Shown here in pieces: positions 25,965 through 35,149 of a stretch of 64,000 nt of DNA. Within the stretch, counting starts at the first letter, position 1. Every line of letters starts with the position of its first letter. Both the position numbers and the translations under genes were made by a program. The notes under the pieces are model-generated. The model saw only the letters and a program-made list of their open reading frames with translations. It made no database searches and was not told the DNA's origin. Origin of the DNA: Compostibacter hankyongensis (GTDB taxonomy: Bacteria > Bacteroidota > Bacteroidia > Chitinophagales > Chitinophagaceae); contig NZ_BAABFN010000002.1 in assembly GCF_039541075.1 (NCBI RefSeq), positions 744,001 through 808,000 on the forward strand, in the 5' to 3' direction.

Positions 25965-27692
25965 ATGTATAGAAGTATAAAGATAACCGACCTGAGATAT
26001 GGAATATGGCTTATTATGGCTGTATTGGCCCTATCCGTTTCATTCACTTCATGTAATCAAAATATCCTCGATGAGGAGCCGCTTGATTTCCTCACACCGG
26101 AGAATGCCTATGTGGACGAGGCGGGTGCGGAAGAAGGCATAAATGCTATTTATGGAAGAGTGGCTTTCCACTATTTTTCCTATTCTGATTTTGGTGTGAT
26201 GATGTGGGCGACTATGGGATCAGACGAAGGATATACAGGTGAAGACCCCTCTTTTACCGTTTATCTTAATTCATATAAGCTCATGACGCCCACCTCCAGA
26301 TGGGTCGTGGATACCTGGAATGCCGGGTTCGAAATTATCAATATGGCCAATGTGCTGATTGATAGAATTGAAAAAGCCGACTCTTCCTTATTCAAGAATG
26401 GCGCCGAAGGCAAAAACGAATACATTGCCGAAGCCAGGTTTTTCAGGGCCTGGTCGTACCGGTATCTCGTATCGACCTATGGAGCGGTTCCGCTGCTGAC
26501 CCAACCGGTACAGGAGGCAAAAGTGGATTTCAGACGTGATTCTGTAGATAAGATCTACGGACAGATGGTGGAGGATTACCAATTTGCAGCCACTCATTTA
26601 CCCAAGCCCGGACAGGAGGCCGCACCGGGCCGGCTGACCCAGGGCCCTGCCTGGCATTATCTCGGTGAAACGTATCTGGAAATGCATAAACCGGACTTGG
26701 CCGTTCAGGCCCTTTCCCATGTGGTTGATGATTACAACTATCATCTGATGACCAACCGTTTTGGAACAAAGCTCGGGCATGATATTTTTGGAGACGGAGA
26801 TGCTTATTATGATCTTTTTACCAATGGCAATCAAAATTTGCAGGAGAATACCGAAGCAATGTGGGTAATACAGGTAGAACCCTTTATTGAGGGCGGCGGC
26901 ATGTTATCTACGGCCTATATCTTCGGGCCGCGTTACTTCGATATAGGACCGACTCCCGATAATCAAAAAGCCATTTTAGGAGGAATGTATAACGGGGCGT
27001 ATACAGGCTATTCGGATACGTTAAGTCGCGGTACGGCGGAATGTCGCGGAACAAACTACATCTATTATGATATATGGGGCAATGCAAAGGGAGATACCCG
27101 GCATGAGAATTATAATATGCTGAAGCATGTGTATTGTGACAATCCCGCTTCTAAATATTATAAAAAGCCAATGGACGAATGGATCCATGATTACGGACCT
27201 TCCCGTCCCAATATGCTGGACACCACCAAGATCATCTGGCCGGCGATACATACCAAATTCCTGGACCCGTTCAATTATCCCACATTGCCTTCTTTAGGCG
27301 GGGCAGGAAGAACTTTTAAAGACTGGTATGCCTTGCGCTTTGCCTCCACATTACTGCTGCGGGCTGAAGCCTATGTCGATATGAACCGGCCGGACCTTGC
27401 CGCAGCAGACATCAATAAGGTCAGGGCAAGGGCGCATGCGGCGCCGGTAAATCCGGGAGATGTTACTATTGACTATATATTGGATGAGCGGGCCAGGGAG
27501 TTATACGGCGAGGAGTGGAGACTGGTTACCTTACGCCGTACGGGAAAGTTTTATGAAAGGGTGAAAAAATATAATGACAACCCTCTGTTTCCCGGCGCTG
27601 AAGTTCAGCCTTTCAATATGCTCTGGCCCATTCCCCAGCAGGAAATTGATCTGAACAGCGGCGCTGATTTTCCGCAAAATCCGGGGTATTGA
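25965..27692 (+). CDS. SusD/RagB-type surface glycan-binding lipoprotein
   Basis: A 575-residue outer-membrane lipoprotein that caps the SusC channel. The signal peptide ends SFTSC (Cys30), followed by the typical NILDEEPLDFLTPENAYVDE. TPR-like helices follow (WNAGFEIINMANVLIDRIE; EARFFRAWSYRYLVSTYGAVPLLTQP in parts), and near the end come DERARELYGEEWRLVTLRRTGKF and LWPIPQQEIDLN, the SusD signatures. It is paired with susC upstream, and a hydrolase gene follows 19 bp later. Confidence 0.95.
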   Translation: MYRSIKITDLRYGIWLIMAVLALSVSFTSCNQNILDEEPLDFLTPENAYVDEAGAEEGINAIYGRVAFHYFSYSDFGVMMWATMGSDEGYTGEDPSFTVYLNSYKLMTPTSRWVVDTWNAGFEIINMANVLIDRIEKADSSLFKNGAEGKNEYIAEARFFRAWSYRYLVSTYGAVPLLTQPVQEAKVDFRRDSVDKIYGQMVEDYQFAATHLPKPGQEAAPGRLTQGPAWHYLGETYLEMHKPDLAVQALSHVVDDYNYHLMTNRFGTKLGHDIFGDGDAYYDLFTNGNQNLQENTEAMWVIQVEPFIEGGGMLSTAYIFGPRYFDIGPTPDNQKAILGGMYNGAYTGYSDTLSRGTAECRGTNYIYYDIWGNAKGDTRHENYNMLKHVYCDNPASKYYKKPMDEWIHDYGPSRPNMLDTTKIIWPAIHTKFLDPFNYPTLPSLGGAGRTFKDWYALRFASTLLLRAEAYVDMNRPDLAAADINKVRARAHAAPVNPGDVTIDYILDERARELYGEEWRLVTLRRTGKFYERVKKYNDNPLFPGAEVQPFNMLWPIPQQEIDLNSGADFPQNPGY

Positions 27693-27711
27693 ACTTAATC
27701 GGCGGGATTAT

Positions 27712-28827
27712 ATGACTTACAGGACTTCCATGGCTTTAATCGCGTTGCTCGTATTCCTGTCCGGCGCCATCATTCCCCAAAACCATACCCTGCTTTCCTA
27801 TATCGATGCTTCAGGGCGGTCCAGGAGGATAAAAACCAAAGCAGAATGGAAAATAAAACAGCGCCAGATACGCGACAGCATGCAGGCCGTCATGGGGCCG
27901 CTACCCGACAGGAGCCATCTGCCGCCCATGAACATTCAATATATCGATAGTTTAAACGGGGGGAATTATTTCCGGTACACGATAACGTTTACCGTAGCGG
28001 AGCATGAAAATATCTCCGCTTATTTATATGTCCCTGTCCGACCCGGCGCCGGCGATAAATTTCCCGCTATGCTCGCCCTGCACCCGACCGGCCCGCTCGG
28101 GAAGAAGATCGTCGACGGGCAGGGCGATCTGCAAAACCGGGCCTATGCCAGGGAACTGGCAGAAAGGGGTTACGTGGTGATCGCGCCGGATTATCCCGAT
28201 TTCGGCGACCTGAAAGATTATGATTTCAAAACAGACCGGTACTTGTCGGGAACAATGAAAAACGTCTTCGATGACATGCGCTGTATCGACCTGCTCCAGG
28301 AAAGGGCTGATGTCGACCCCGGACGCATAGGTGTGATCGGACATTCGCTGGGCGGGCACAGCGCGATGTTCGTCGGCGCATTTGATACCCGGCTGAAAGT
28401 AATTGTATCCAGTTGCGGCTGGACTCTCCTGCATGATTATTTCAACGGAGACCGGGAAGCGGAAAAGAAATACGGCGGTAAGCTGTGGCCCTGGGCCCAG
28501 GAACGATACATGCCTTTATTCCGGGATAAATATGATCTTGATCCCGACAAAGTACCTTTTGACTTCGACGAGGTGATCGCTGCGATCGCCCCCAGGGCTT
28601 TTTTCTCCAATTCTCCCCTGCATGATGCCAACTTCAACGTCGACGGCATAAGGCAAGGAATAGTCCGTGTGTCAAAAGTATATGACTTTCTGCATGCGCG
28701 GGGCAATCTTCAGGTCTGTTATCCGGAGAGCGAGCATGATTTCCCAACGGAAGCCCGTTTACAGGCATACCGGTTCATTGACAAAATATTAAATCATACA
28801 GCAGTCCATCCCTCACAGATCAAGTAG
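27712..28827 (+). CDS. Secreted alpha/beta hydrolase (dienelactone hydrolase/acetyl-esterase-like)
   Basis: The 371-residue product has a short signal sequence ending around SGAIIPQ. The alpha/beta hydrolase core shows the nucleophile elbow GHSLGGH (Ser212), a probable acid at Asp305 in SPLHDANF, and the catalytic His in ESEHDFP (His342), so the triad looks complete. VVIAPDYPDFGDL precedes the nucleophile as in dienelactone-hydrolase-like esterases. It follows susD by 19 bp and is presumably periplasmic, so it probably removes ester groups from the imported substrate. A peptidase role cannot be excluded. Confidence 0.82.
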   Translation: MTYRTSMALIALLVFLSGAIIPQNHTLLSYIDASGRSRRIKTKAEWKIKQRQIRDSMQAVMGPLPDRSHLPPMNIQYIDSLNGGNYFRYTITFTVAEHENISAYLYVPVRPGAGDKFPAMLALHPTGPLGKKIVDGQGDLQNRAYARELAERGYVVIAPDYPDFGDLKDYDFKTDRYLSGTMKNVFDDMRCIDLLQERADVDPGRIGVIGHSLGGHSAMFVGAFDTRLKVIVSSCGWTLLHDYFNGDREAEKKYGGKLWPWAQERYMPLFRDKYDLDPDKVPFDFDEVIAAIAPRAFFSNSPLHDANFNVDGIRQGIVRVSKVYDFLHARGNLQVCYPESEHDFPTEARLQAYRFIDKILNHTAVHPSQIK

Positions 28828-28844
28828 AAAAATTTCCTTTTAAG

Positions 28845-29843
28845 ATGACGAAGCGGTTATCAGTGATAGTATTAAGTATGATCTTATCACCGGTGGGGGC
28901 ATCGGCGCAGTATAAGTCAACCTGGGTCGTCGAAAATCCGCACGCCCAATGGCAAGCCCGGGATTCCCAGGGTGAGCTTGTCTTCAAGAGCCGGTTATGG
29001 ATCCTGGGCGGATGGTTCGATTCTTATGCAAAACCGCCCCGGGATGTATGGAGTTCCGGAGATGGACGGTCCTGGAAGCTCGTCAATAAATCGGCGCCCT
29101 GGATACACAGTGATCTCGCGATGTCTGTGGCGTTTAGGAATAAGATGTGGATGATGGGAGGATGGTATAACGGAAGACTGAAAGGGCATTCGGCTTCTAA
29201 TGAAGTATGGTCGTCCAAAGATGGCGTTCATTGGAAATTGAAGACAAAACAGGCAACCTGGACGCCGAGATTAGCGGCGGCCCTGATCGTATTTAAAGGA
29301 AAGCTCTGGTTGCTGGGCGGTACGGAAGATTATTATTTCGGGGATGCAAAGAGTCTTAAAAACGACGTATGGTATTCATCCGATGGTAAAAACTGGAAGC
29401 TCGCAACCGGCCACGCCCCCTGGTCGCCCCGCGCCTATCTGCAGGCAGCGGTACTCAACGGGAAATTGTATATTTTCGGCGGCGGAAATTATGTCCCGGA
29501 ATATCATGCCCGAAACGATGTCTGGAGTACGGAAGACGGCGTCCACTGGACCGAAGTCTGTCATCAGGCTCCATGGCATGAAAGGATATGGTTCTCTTCA
29601 GTAGTATACCGGAACTGTATATGGGTCATGGGCGGATGGTCAAATGATCCGTCGAAAAACTGGTCCGACATCTGGTATTCCAAAGATGGTAAGGATTGGA
29701 AAGAACTTAAACCGGCGGTAACCTGGCAGGCAAGACATGAAGCTTCCGCATTTGTTTTTGATGATAAGATATGGATAGCCGGCGGCAATACCCCACCGCT
29801 CGTCAATGACATCTGGTCGCTGAAGCTACCCAAAGACTGGTAA
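28845..29843 (+). CDS. Secreted Kelch-repeat beta-propeller protein
   Basis: The 332-residue product has a signal peptide ending GASAQ. About six repeats of 45-60 residues follow the pattern: a hydrophobic strand, a Gly-Gly turn (LWILGGW, MWMMGGW, LWLLGGT, LYIFGGG, IWVMGGW, IWIAGGN), then xDVWSSxDGxxWxL and a tryptophan-rich APWxxR segment. This is a six-bladed Kelch-type propeller. It lies 17 bp after the esterase in the SusCD locus. Kelch proteins in such loci may be mutarotases/epimerases (NanM type) or binding proteins; no catalytic site can be assigned. Confidence 0.8.
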   Translation: MTKRLSVIVLSMILSPVGASAQYKSTWVVENPHAQWQARDSQGELVFKSRLWILGGWFDSYAKPPRDVWSSGDGRSWKLVNKSAPWIHSDLAMSVAFRNKMWMMGGWYNGRLKGHSASNEVWSSKDGVHWKLKTKQATWTPRLAAALIVFKGKLWLLGGTEDYYFGDAKSLKNDVWYSSDGKNWKLATGHAPWSPRAYLQAAVLNGKLYIFGGGNYVPEYHARNDVWSTEDGVHWTEVCHQAPWHERIWFSSVVYRNCIWVMGGWSNDPSKNWSDIWYSKDGKDWKELKPAVTWQARHEASAFVFDDKIWIAGGNTPPLVNDIWSLKLPKDW

Positions 29844-30013
29844 TTACAAGTTGCCCCCTCCCTCAAAATCGGCTTTGTGAGATATAAATTCCGCCGATAA
29901 ATATCGTACTATTGCAATGCAAATTCGATGATCTCAGCGGCTGAATACGACAGGTATTGAAGCCGGGCCGATCCCTGTTTATACAAAGCTTATTTTTATA
30001 ACATCGCCAAATA

Positions 30014-31159
30014 ATGAAGCAAACGATTTTTCTGCTTTTTATCGGTATCTATCTTATACCCGACAGCAGCTACGGACAAAACGGAAGGATCCAAACAGAC
30101 AACCGGTTAAAAACATTTATGGATACTGCGGTACAAAAAGCTGCCGTTGCATACATGCAGGACGGGAATGCAAACGGAATTTCAATTGGCATTTATTACC
30201 GGGGAAACAAATACGCATACAACTATGGAGAAGTAGAAAAAGGCAGCGGAAAGTTGCCTACCGCGCAAACCTTTTATAACTTGGGATCAGTGGCCAAAAC
30301 CTTTATAGCCACCATGCTTTCGGAAGCCGTAATAGAGCACAAAGCCAATCTCAAAGATGATATCCGGAAATATTTACCGTACCCATATCCTAATTTACAA
30401 TATCAAGGTCATCCGGTCAGGTTGGTGGACCTCGCCAACCATACCTCCGCCCTGCCGCTGCAGTTTCATGTCTTTCCAGAAGCTATTTTAGACAGTATCG
30501 GAAAATTAGACCGGGCAGCGCAAACCCATTATTTTAACGGCTACAATGAGGACAGCCTGCTTGCCGATCTGCATCATATAAAGCCAGACACCATCCCCGG
30601 TTTTAAGTACCAGTACAACGGAAATGCAATGCTGCTTTTACAACTTTTGATAGAAAGGATTTATCATCAACCCTACGAACAGGTTGTCACGCATTATTTG
30701 AAGACTAATTTGGGAATGCATCATACAAAGACATGGCTGACCGACGATGAAATAAAACAGCTTGCCCAGGGATATGATGCCCATAACACGCCCCAGCGTT
30801 ATATAAATTATACAGGATTTACAGGCGGACCATCCATGAACGCTACGGTCAGCGACATGCTTATTTACCTGCAGGCAAATATTGAGGAGAAAGACCGTGC
30901 GGTTAAACTTACCCACCGGATTACATGGGGAAATAAAGATGGCTTTGCCATAGGATTGGGATGGATGATGAATACCAGCGACGGTGAAGAATATGTCTTC
31001 CATGAGGGGCATACAGGAACCGGATTTAATACACATTGCATCTTTTATCCGAAGCAAAAAACGGGAATCATTATCATCGTAAACGACAACATCAACCAGG
31101 ACAATGTAAGCCGGATGGGCGACGCGATAAAAGCCGCGCTTGATAAACAAACGAAATGA
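30014..31159 (+). CDS. Serine hydrolase, beta-lactamase/D-aminopeptidase family
   Basis: The 381-residue product has a signal peptide ending SSYGQ. The class C beta-lactamase-type fold is indicated by S92-V-A-K95 in NLGSVAKTFIAT (SxxK nucleophile), a YNGN segment at 201-204 where Y-x-N is expected, and HEGHTGTGF near the C-terminus (HTG in place of KTG). It is likely periplasmic; family members are esterases, D-peptidases or penicillin-interactive enzymes, so real beta-lactamase activity should not be assumed. It is separated from the Kelch gene by 170 bp and converges on the ABC transporter operon. Confidence 0.85.
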   Translation: MKQTIFLLFIGIYLIPDSSYGQNGRIQTDNRLKTFMDTAVQKAAVAYMQDGNANGISIGIYYRGNKYAYNYGEVEKGSGKLPTAQTFYNLGSVAKTFIATMLSEAVIEHKANLKDDIRKYLPYPYPNLQYQGHPVRLVDLANHTSALPLQFHVFPEAILDSIGKLDRAAQTHYFNGYNEDSLLADLHHIKPDTIPGFKYQYNGNAMLLLQLLIERIYHQPYEQVVTHYLKTNLGMHHTKTWLTDDEIKQLAQGYDAHNTPQRYINYTGFTGGPSMNATVSDMLIYLQANIEEKDRAVKLTHRITWGNKDGFAIGLGWMMNTSDGEEYVFHEGHTGTGFNTHCIFYPKQKTGIIIIVNDNINQDNVSRMGDAIKAALDKQTK

Positions 31160-31229
31160 TGTTAAAAGCTGCTGAAAAAAACCAAAGACGGCGTAGCCAG
31201 CGCACCGCCGCACGCTTATCGGCTGACTG

Positions 31230-32171
31230 TTACCGGCTTTGAAAATCCTTTACATTCGCTTTTGTCACGAGCTGAAAAGGGATGTAGTTAATGTGTTTTA
31301 CAGTATCCCCCCGGATAAGCCGGCAGGCAAGGTCAACCGCGGAAGCGCCCTGTCCCCCGGCATCCTGATAAACGGTGGCGATCATCCTGCCGTCAGCCAC
31401 TGCCCGCAATGCATCTTGGATGGCGTCTATGCCGATTACATGGATCGTATGTTGCTTCCCCGCTCCTGCTATCGCTTTGGCAACCCCCAGCGCCATCTCG
31501 TCATTTTCCGCAATGACGGCATTGACCTCACGATTGGAAGAAAGTATGTTCTCCATTACCGACAGCGCAGCGGATCTGCTCCAGTTAGCGGTCTGATCGG
31601 CTGTAATCTTGATGTCCGGGAACCTGGAAACGATCTCCCGTATGCCTTTGGTTCGCTGTACTTCCGCGGAATGGCCATATACACCGTGAATCAGGACAAT
31701 ATTCCCCTTTCCGTTGAGTACCTTCATTATTTCCGAAGCCTCGATGCGGCCGGCTTCCTCATCGGGGGACCCTACAAAAGCGGATGCTTTTTCCAGGTTT
31801 GCGACCAGGGAGTTGACCACTACTACCGGCTTATGCTCCCGCACAGCAATATCTACGGCCGGAGCAGAGCCCTGCTCGTCGGCAGGGTTCAGGATAATAG
31901 CATCCACATCGCGGGAAACAAAATTCTCAATATGGGATATCTGCTTTTCAGCCCGGCCTTGCGCATCCAGCTCAACGAGCTTGACATGCGATCTTTTTGC
32001 TTCCGCACGGATGGCATCCTGCAACCTAATGATAAACTCATTCTGCAGGTCCTGGTAGGAAACGCCGATAACAAGCTGATGGGGTCCTTTATCCCGCAGA
32101 TTACATCCGGAAAAGGAAATCAACAACGAAACAATACCGGTAACTACACTATATCTGAAGCCGCTTTTCAT
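31230..32171 (-). CDS. RbsB-like sugar ABC transporter substrate-binding lipoprotein
   Basis: A 313-residue periplasmic-binding-protein type I (ribose/galactose family). The signal peptide ends ISFSGC (Cys23), so it is lipid-anchored rather than free in the periplasm. Conserved features are AQGRAEKQISHIENFVSRDVDAIILNPADEQG (segments VDAIILNPADEQG), the AENDEMALGVAKAI hinge region, and VIGIDAIQDALRAVADG. It is the last gene of an ATPase-permease-binding protein operon. Ligand is most likely a pentose, hexose or polyol; which one cannot be read. Confidence 0.9.
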   Translation of the reverse strand: MKSGFRYSVVTGIVSLLISFSGCNLRDKGPHQLVIGVSYQDLQNEFIIRLQDAIRAEAKRSHVKLVELDAQGRAEKQISHIENFVSRDVDAIILNPADEQGSAPAVDIAVREHKPVVVVNSLVANLEKASAFVGSPDEEAGRIEASEIMKVLNGKGNIVLIHGVYGHSAEVQRTKGIREIVSRFPDIKITADQTANWSRSAALSVMENILSSNREVNAVIAENDEMALGVAKAIAGAGKQHTIHVIGIDAIQDALRAVADGRMIATVYQDAGGQGASAVDLACRLIRGDTVKHINYIPFQLVTKANVKDFQSR

Positions 32172-32200
32172 GTCAATATCATTATTTATTGCAGCAATAT

Positions 32201-33151
32201 TTAATTTCTGGACCGCTTGTCCAGCAGCACCGCCAGCACGATGATCGCGCCTTTGACAACCTGCTGCCAGTAGGAGGATACATTGAGCATATCGAGCCCG
32301 TTATCCATTACCCCCATGATCAGCGCGCCTACAACGGTTCCCGAAATTGAGCCTACGCCGCCAAATAAGCTGGTACCGCCAATAACCACCGCCGCAATGG
32401 CATCGAGTTCATACCCTTCTCCCATGGCCGGCGACCCGGACATTACCCGCGATGACAGTACAATACCTGCCACTCCGGCCAAAGCCCCCATGATCACATA
32501 AGTCCAGATAAGAATACGAGTGGTATTAATTCCCGATACCCGCGCAGCCAGTTCATTCCCCCCTATGGCATACACATACCGGCCGAAACGGGTATATCGC
32601 AGCACAAAGACGCCTGACAAAACAATCACCAGAAAAATGATGACCGGTACCGGTATCCCGGCCAGGTATCCGCCTCCGATCTGATTATAGGAATCACTTA
32701 AATTAATGATCGGGCGGCCGCTTGAATAAACCAATGCCACCCCTCTGGCTACTGACATCATCGCCAACGTCACAATAAAAGGTGCAAGCCTCTTTTTTGC
32801 GATCAGCACGCCGTTGAGCGCACCGCAAGCGCAGCCGACCAGCAAGCCGATCAGCAGGGAAAGGATCAGGGGATACTCGCCCGGATGCGCCAGGGAAGTA
32901 GCCGCCACGGCCGACAGCGCTAACACCGAGCCTACAGACAGATCGATCCCCGCAGTGATGATCACAAACGTCATTCCTACCGCAAGTATGCCATTGACGG
33001 CGGTCTGACGCAATACATTGACGATATTTGAGGGTTTTATAAAGGGAGGAAAAGCGATAGTAAGCGCCCCCACCAGTATCAGAAAGGCGCAGTAGATCCC
33101 ATATTTTGAAAAAAAAGTATCCGCCTTCTTCCAGTTGCTTATTTCGGACAT
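32201..33151 (-). CDS. RbsC-like sugar ABC transporter permease
   Basis: A 316-residue membrane permease of the ribose/xylose/myo-inositol class (BPD_transp_2). NGILAVGMTFVIITAGIDLSVGSVLAL (segment GMTFVIITAGIDLSVGS) near the N-terminus and a C-terminal AIAAVVIGGTSLFGGVGSISGTVVGAL region (segment VVIGGTSLFGGVGS) are family hallmarks. About ten hydrophobic helices are visible. It lies 19 bp after the ATPase gene and 29 bp before the binding-protein gene. Confidence 0.93.
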   Translation of the reverse strand: MSEISNWKKADTFFSKYGIYCAFLILVGALTIAFPPFIKPSNIVNVLRQTAVNGILAVGMTFVIITAGIDLSVGSVLALSAVAATSLAHPGEYPLILSLLIGLLVGCACGALNGVLIAKKRLAPFIVTLAMMSVARGVALVYSSGRPIINLSDSYNQIGGGYLAGIPVPVIIFLVIVLSGVFVLRYTRFGRYVYAIGGNELAARVSGINTTRILIWTYVIMGALAGVAGIVLSSRVMSGSPAMGEGYELDAIAAVVIGGTSLFGGVGSISGTVVGALIMGVMDNGLDMLNVSSYWQQVVKGAIIVLAVLLDKRSRN

Positions 33152-33170
33152 ATTGCCAATTTACTCATGG

Positions 33171-34700
33171 TTAGTTATGTATCAGTAACGGTTCATTACC
33201 CATAGCCGCTTTCATGATCCGTTCCTGATCAAATGCGCTCCTTTCAAATTCCCCGCTTATCCTGCCTTGATATAAAACAATGACCCTGTCGCAAAGCCCC
33301 AATATCTCCTCCAGTTCGGATGAAACCATAAGGACAGTCTTCCCCTGCTCCGCCAGCTCACAGATCATTTTATAAATCTCGGCCTTAGCGCCGATGTCGA
33401 TTCCCCGGGTAGGCTCATCAAAGATGATGATTTCGGGATCTGTCAGCAGCCACTTGGCTACGACCACCTTCTGCTGATTCCCCCCGCTCAGGGTATGCAC
33501 AAGCTGGCGGTGATCCCTTGTCTTTATACGCAGCTTCCCGATTTCCGTATCCGTAATCGACCGTTCTGTTTTAAATCTTATGAATTGATTGAGCCGGCTG
33601 AGCTTTTTCAAATTTACCAGGGTAATGTTATCCTTTACTGATCCTTTTAGGTTAAGTCCCTTTTGCTGCCGGTCCTCCGTAATCAAGGCAACATGATGCC
33701 TTATCGCATCTCGTGGTGATTGCATGCGGACCGGCTTTCCGTTGATCCTGATACCTCCTGCTTCCGCACGCCGCAAACCAAAAACCGCCTCCATGATCTC
33801 GGACCTTCCGGCGCCCAGCAATCCGGCAAAGCCCAATATTTCCCCCTTCCTGGCTTTAAAGCTGATATCCCGGAACAACCCTTTTTTCGTCAGGCCCTCC
33901 ACTGCCAGGGATACATCGCCTGTCCTTACATTCTTTTTGGGAAACATGTCGCTGATCTGACGGCCTACCATCAGCTTTACCAGCGTATCATGATCCAGCT
34001 GATCAGCGGGCCGCGTTTCAATGTACCGGCCGTCCCGGAGCACCGTAACGGTATCGCAAACCCGGAATATCTCGTCCATCTTGTGCGAAATATAAATGAT
34101 CCCGATACCTTTTGATCTAAGATTATAAATGATCTCAAACAGCTTTGCAGCCTCCGTTCCGGTAATGGCCGAGGTAGGTTCGTCCATGATGATAATCCGG
34201 GCGTTGTAGGATACCGCCTTTACGATCTCCACCATCTGTGTTTCGGCAATGGACAAGGCACGCATTTTTAGATCGGGATCAAGGGACAGGTTCAATGCGC
34301 CAAGCAGCTCCCGGGTGATCTGCCGCTGTTTCCCCGTATTGACAATGCCCATGAATCGGTGGCATGGCTCCTTACCCAAAAAAATATTCTCAGCGACCGT
34401 CATCTCCCGCACGGGGCTCAGCTCCTGATGGATCATGGAGATGCCGAGGTCAAGCGCGGTTTTCGGCGTTTCGATGTCCGCCAGCATCCCATTTAGAAAA
34501 ATCTGTCCCGCATCTTTTTTACATATGCCTGCCAGTACCTTCATCAGGGTTGATTTCCCGGCCCCGTTCTCCCCCATTAAAGCATGCACTTCTCCTCTTT
34601 CCAGGGCGAAGTCCACTGCATCCAACGCGGTCACTCCCGAGAATGACTTCGAAATCCCCCTCATGCGCAACAAAGGTTTATTGAAATCAGCCTGTGTCAT
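33171..34700 (-). CDS. RbsA-like sugar ABC transporter ATPase (two ABC domains)
   Basis: A 509-residue double ATPase. The first domain has Walker A GENGAGKST, Walker B IIIMDEPTSAI and a divergent signature LSIAETQMVEI. The second domain has a degenerate Walker A GLLGAGRSE, an intact LSGGNQQKV signature and IIIFDEPTRGID. This split of canonical and degenerate sites is normal for RbsA/XylG/MglA. It is the first gene of the operon. RbsABC-class importers are uncommon in Bacteroidota, which mainly use SusCD and MFS or proton symporters. Confidence 0.94.
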   Translation of the reverse strand: MTQADFNKPLLRMRGISKSFSGVTALDAVDFALERGEVHALMGENGAGKSTLMKVLAGICKKDAGQIFLNGMLADIETPKTALDLGISMIHQELSPVREMTVAENIFLGKEPCHRFMGIVNTGKQRQITRELLGALNLSLDPDLKMRALSIAETQMVEIVKAVSYNARIIIMDEPTSAITGTEAAKLFEIIYNLRSKGIGIIYISHKMDEIFRVCDTVTVLRDGRYIETRPADQLDHDTLVKLMVGRQISDMFPKKNVRTGDVSLAVEGLTKKGLFRDISFKARKGEILGFAGLLGAGRSEIMEAVFGLRRAEAGGIRINGKPVRMQSPRDAIRHHVALITEDRQQKGLNLKGSVKDNITLVNLKKLSRLNQFIRFKTERSITDTEIGKLRIKTRDHRQLVHTLSGGNQQKVVVAKWLLTDPEIIIFDEPTRGIDIGAKAEIYKMICELAEQGKTVLMVSSELEEILGLCDRVIVLYQGRISGEFERSAFDQERIMKAAMGNEPLLIHN

Positions 34701-34851
34701 TGTATCGGGTTAGTCCTGTTTAATATGATGGTTTTAACGGCCTCTGTTTAATGCCGCTTAACGTGTTTCCACAGCTATTTTAAATGCTTCGTTTTACCGT
34801 CGCCCATTGCAACCCATGCCCATTTACCATTACCGCCGGCAAACAACGCAG

Positions 34852-34863
34852 CGAACATGTTCG
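34852..34863. promoter_or_regulatory. 12-bp palindrome, candidate operator of the ABC operon
   Basis: CGAACATGTTCG is a perfect palindrome 152 bp upstream of the rbsA-like start. Its size suits a dimeric repressor, but its sequence differs from the palindrome upstream of susC. Confidence 0.35.
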
Positions 34864-35116
34864 TGTCATTACAGGGCTAAATTTACAGTATCTGCCGAAT
34901 TAGTAAAAGGACCTATACGGATTTTCCCTTTATCAATAGCTTTATCGCTTTGGAGCTCCAGGATGTATCTGCCGCTCTTTTCTGTTTATCTCTTGTAAGA
35001 AGGGTCGATGGGATCTGCCGTCGCTCAGATACACCTGTATACTGTTCCAGCCTGACTCGGGAAATATTATCAATCATTCGGGAAATGCCGTTATTCCGTA
35101 TGGGTAATAACGCGGT

Positions 35117-35124
35117 TACTTTTG
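35117..35124 (+). promoter_or_regulatory. -7 element upstream of the spondin lipoprotein gene
   Basis: TACTTTTG matches TAnnTTTG and lies 25 bp before the start codon at 35150. Confidence 0.5.
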
Positions 35125-35149
35125 TCTTGTTTAATCAAAAAACAAAAAG

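Larger units (their letters stand above)
34701..35149. other. Non-coding spacer between ABC operon and spondin gene
   Basis: A 449-bp divergent intergenic region without a credible gene. It holds the palindrome at 34852-34863 and the promoter-like site at 35117-35124. The A+T-richer composition ends within it. No second copy of the tRNA-Pro end was found here. Confidence 0.55.

Noticed and set aside
30014..31159. Class C beta-lactamase resistance gene
   Set aside because: SxxK is present, but the Y-x-N site is altered and HTG replaces KTG, which is more typical of esterase or D-peptidase relatives.
17561..34700. Integrative element or prophage with its own integrase
   Set aside because: No integrase, transposase, relaxase or phage gene is seen and no right-hand att copy was found near 34.7-35.1 kb, so only a remnant hotspot is claimed.
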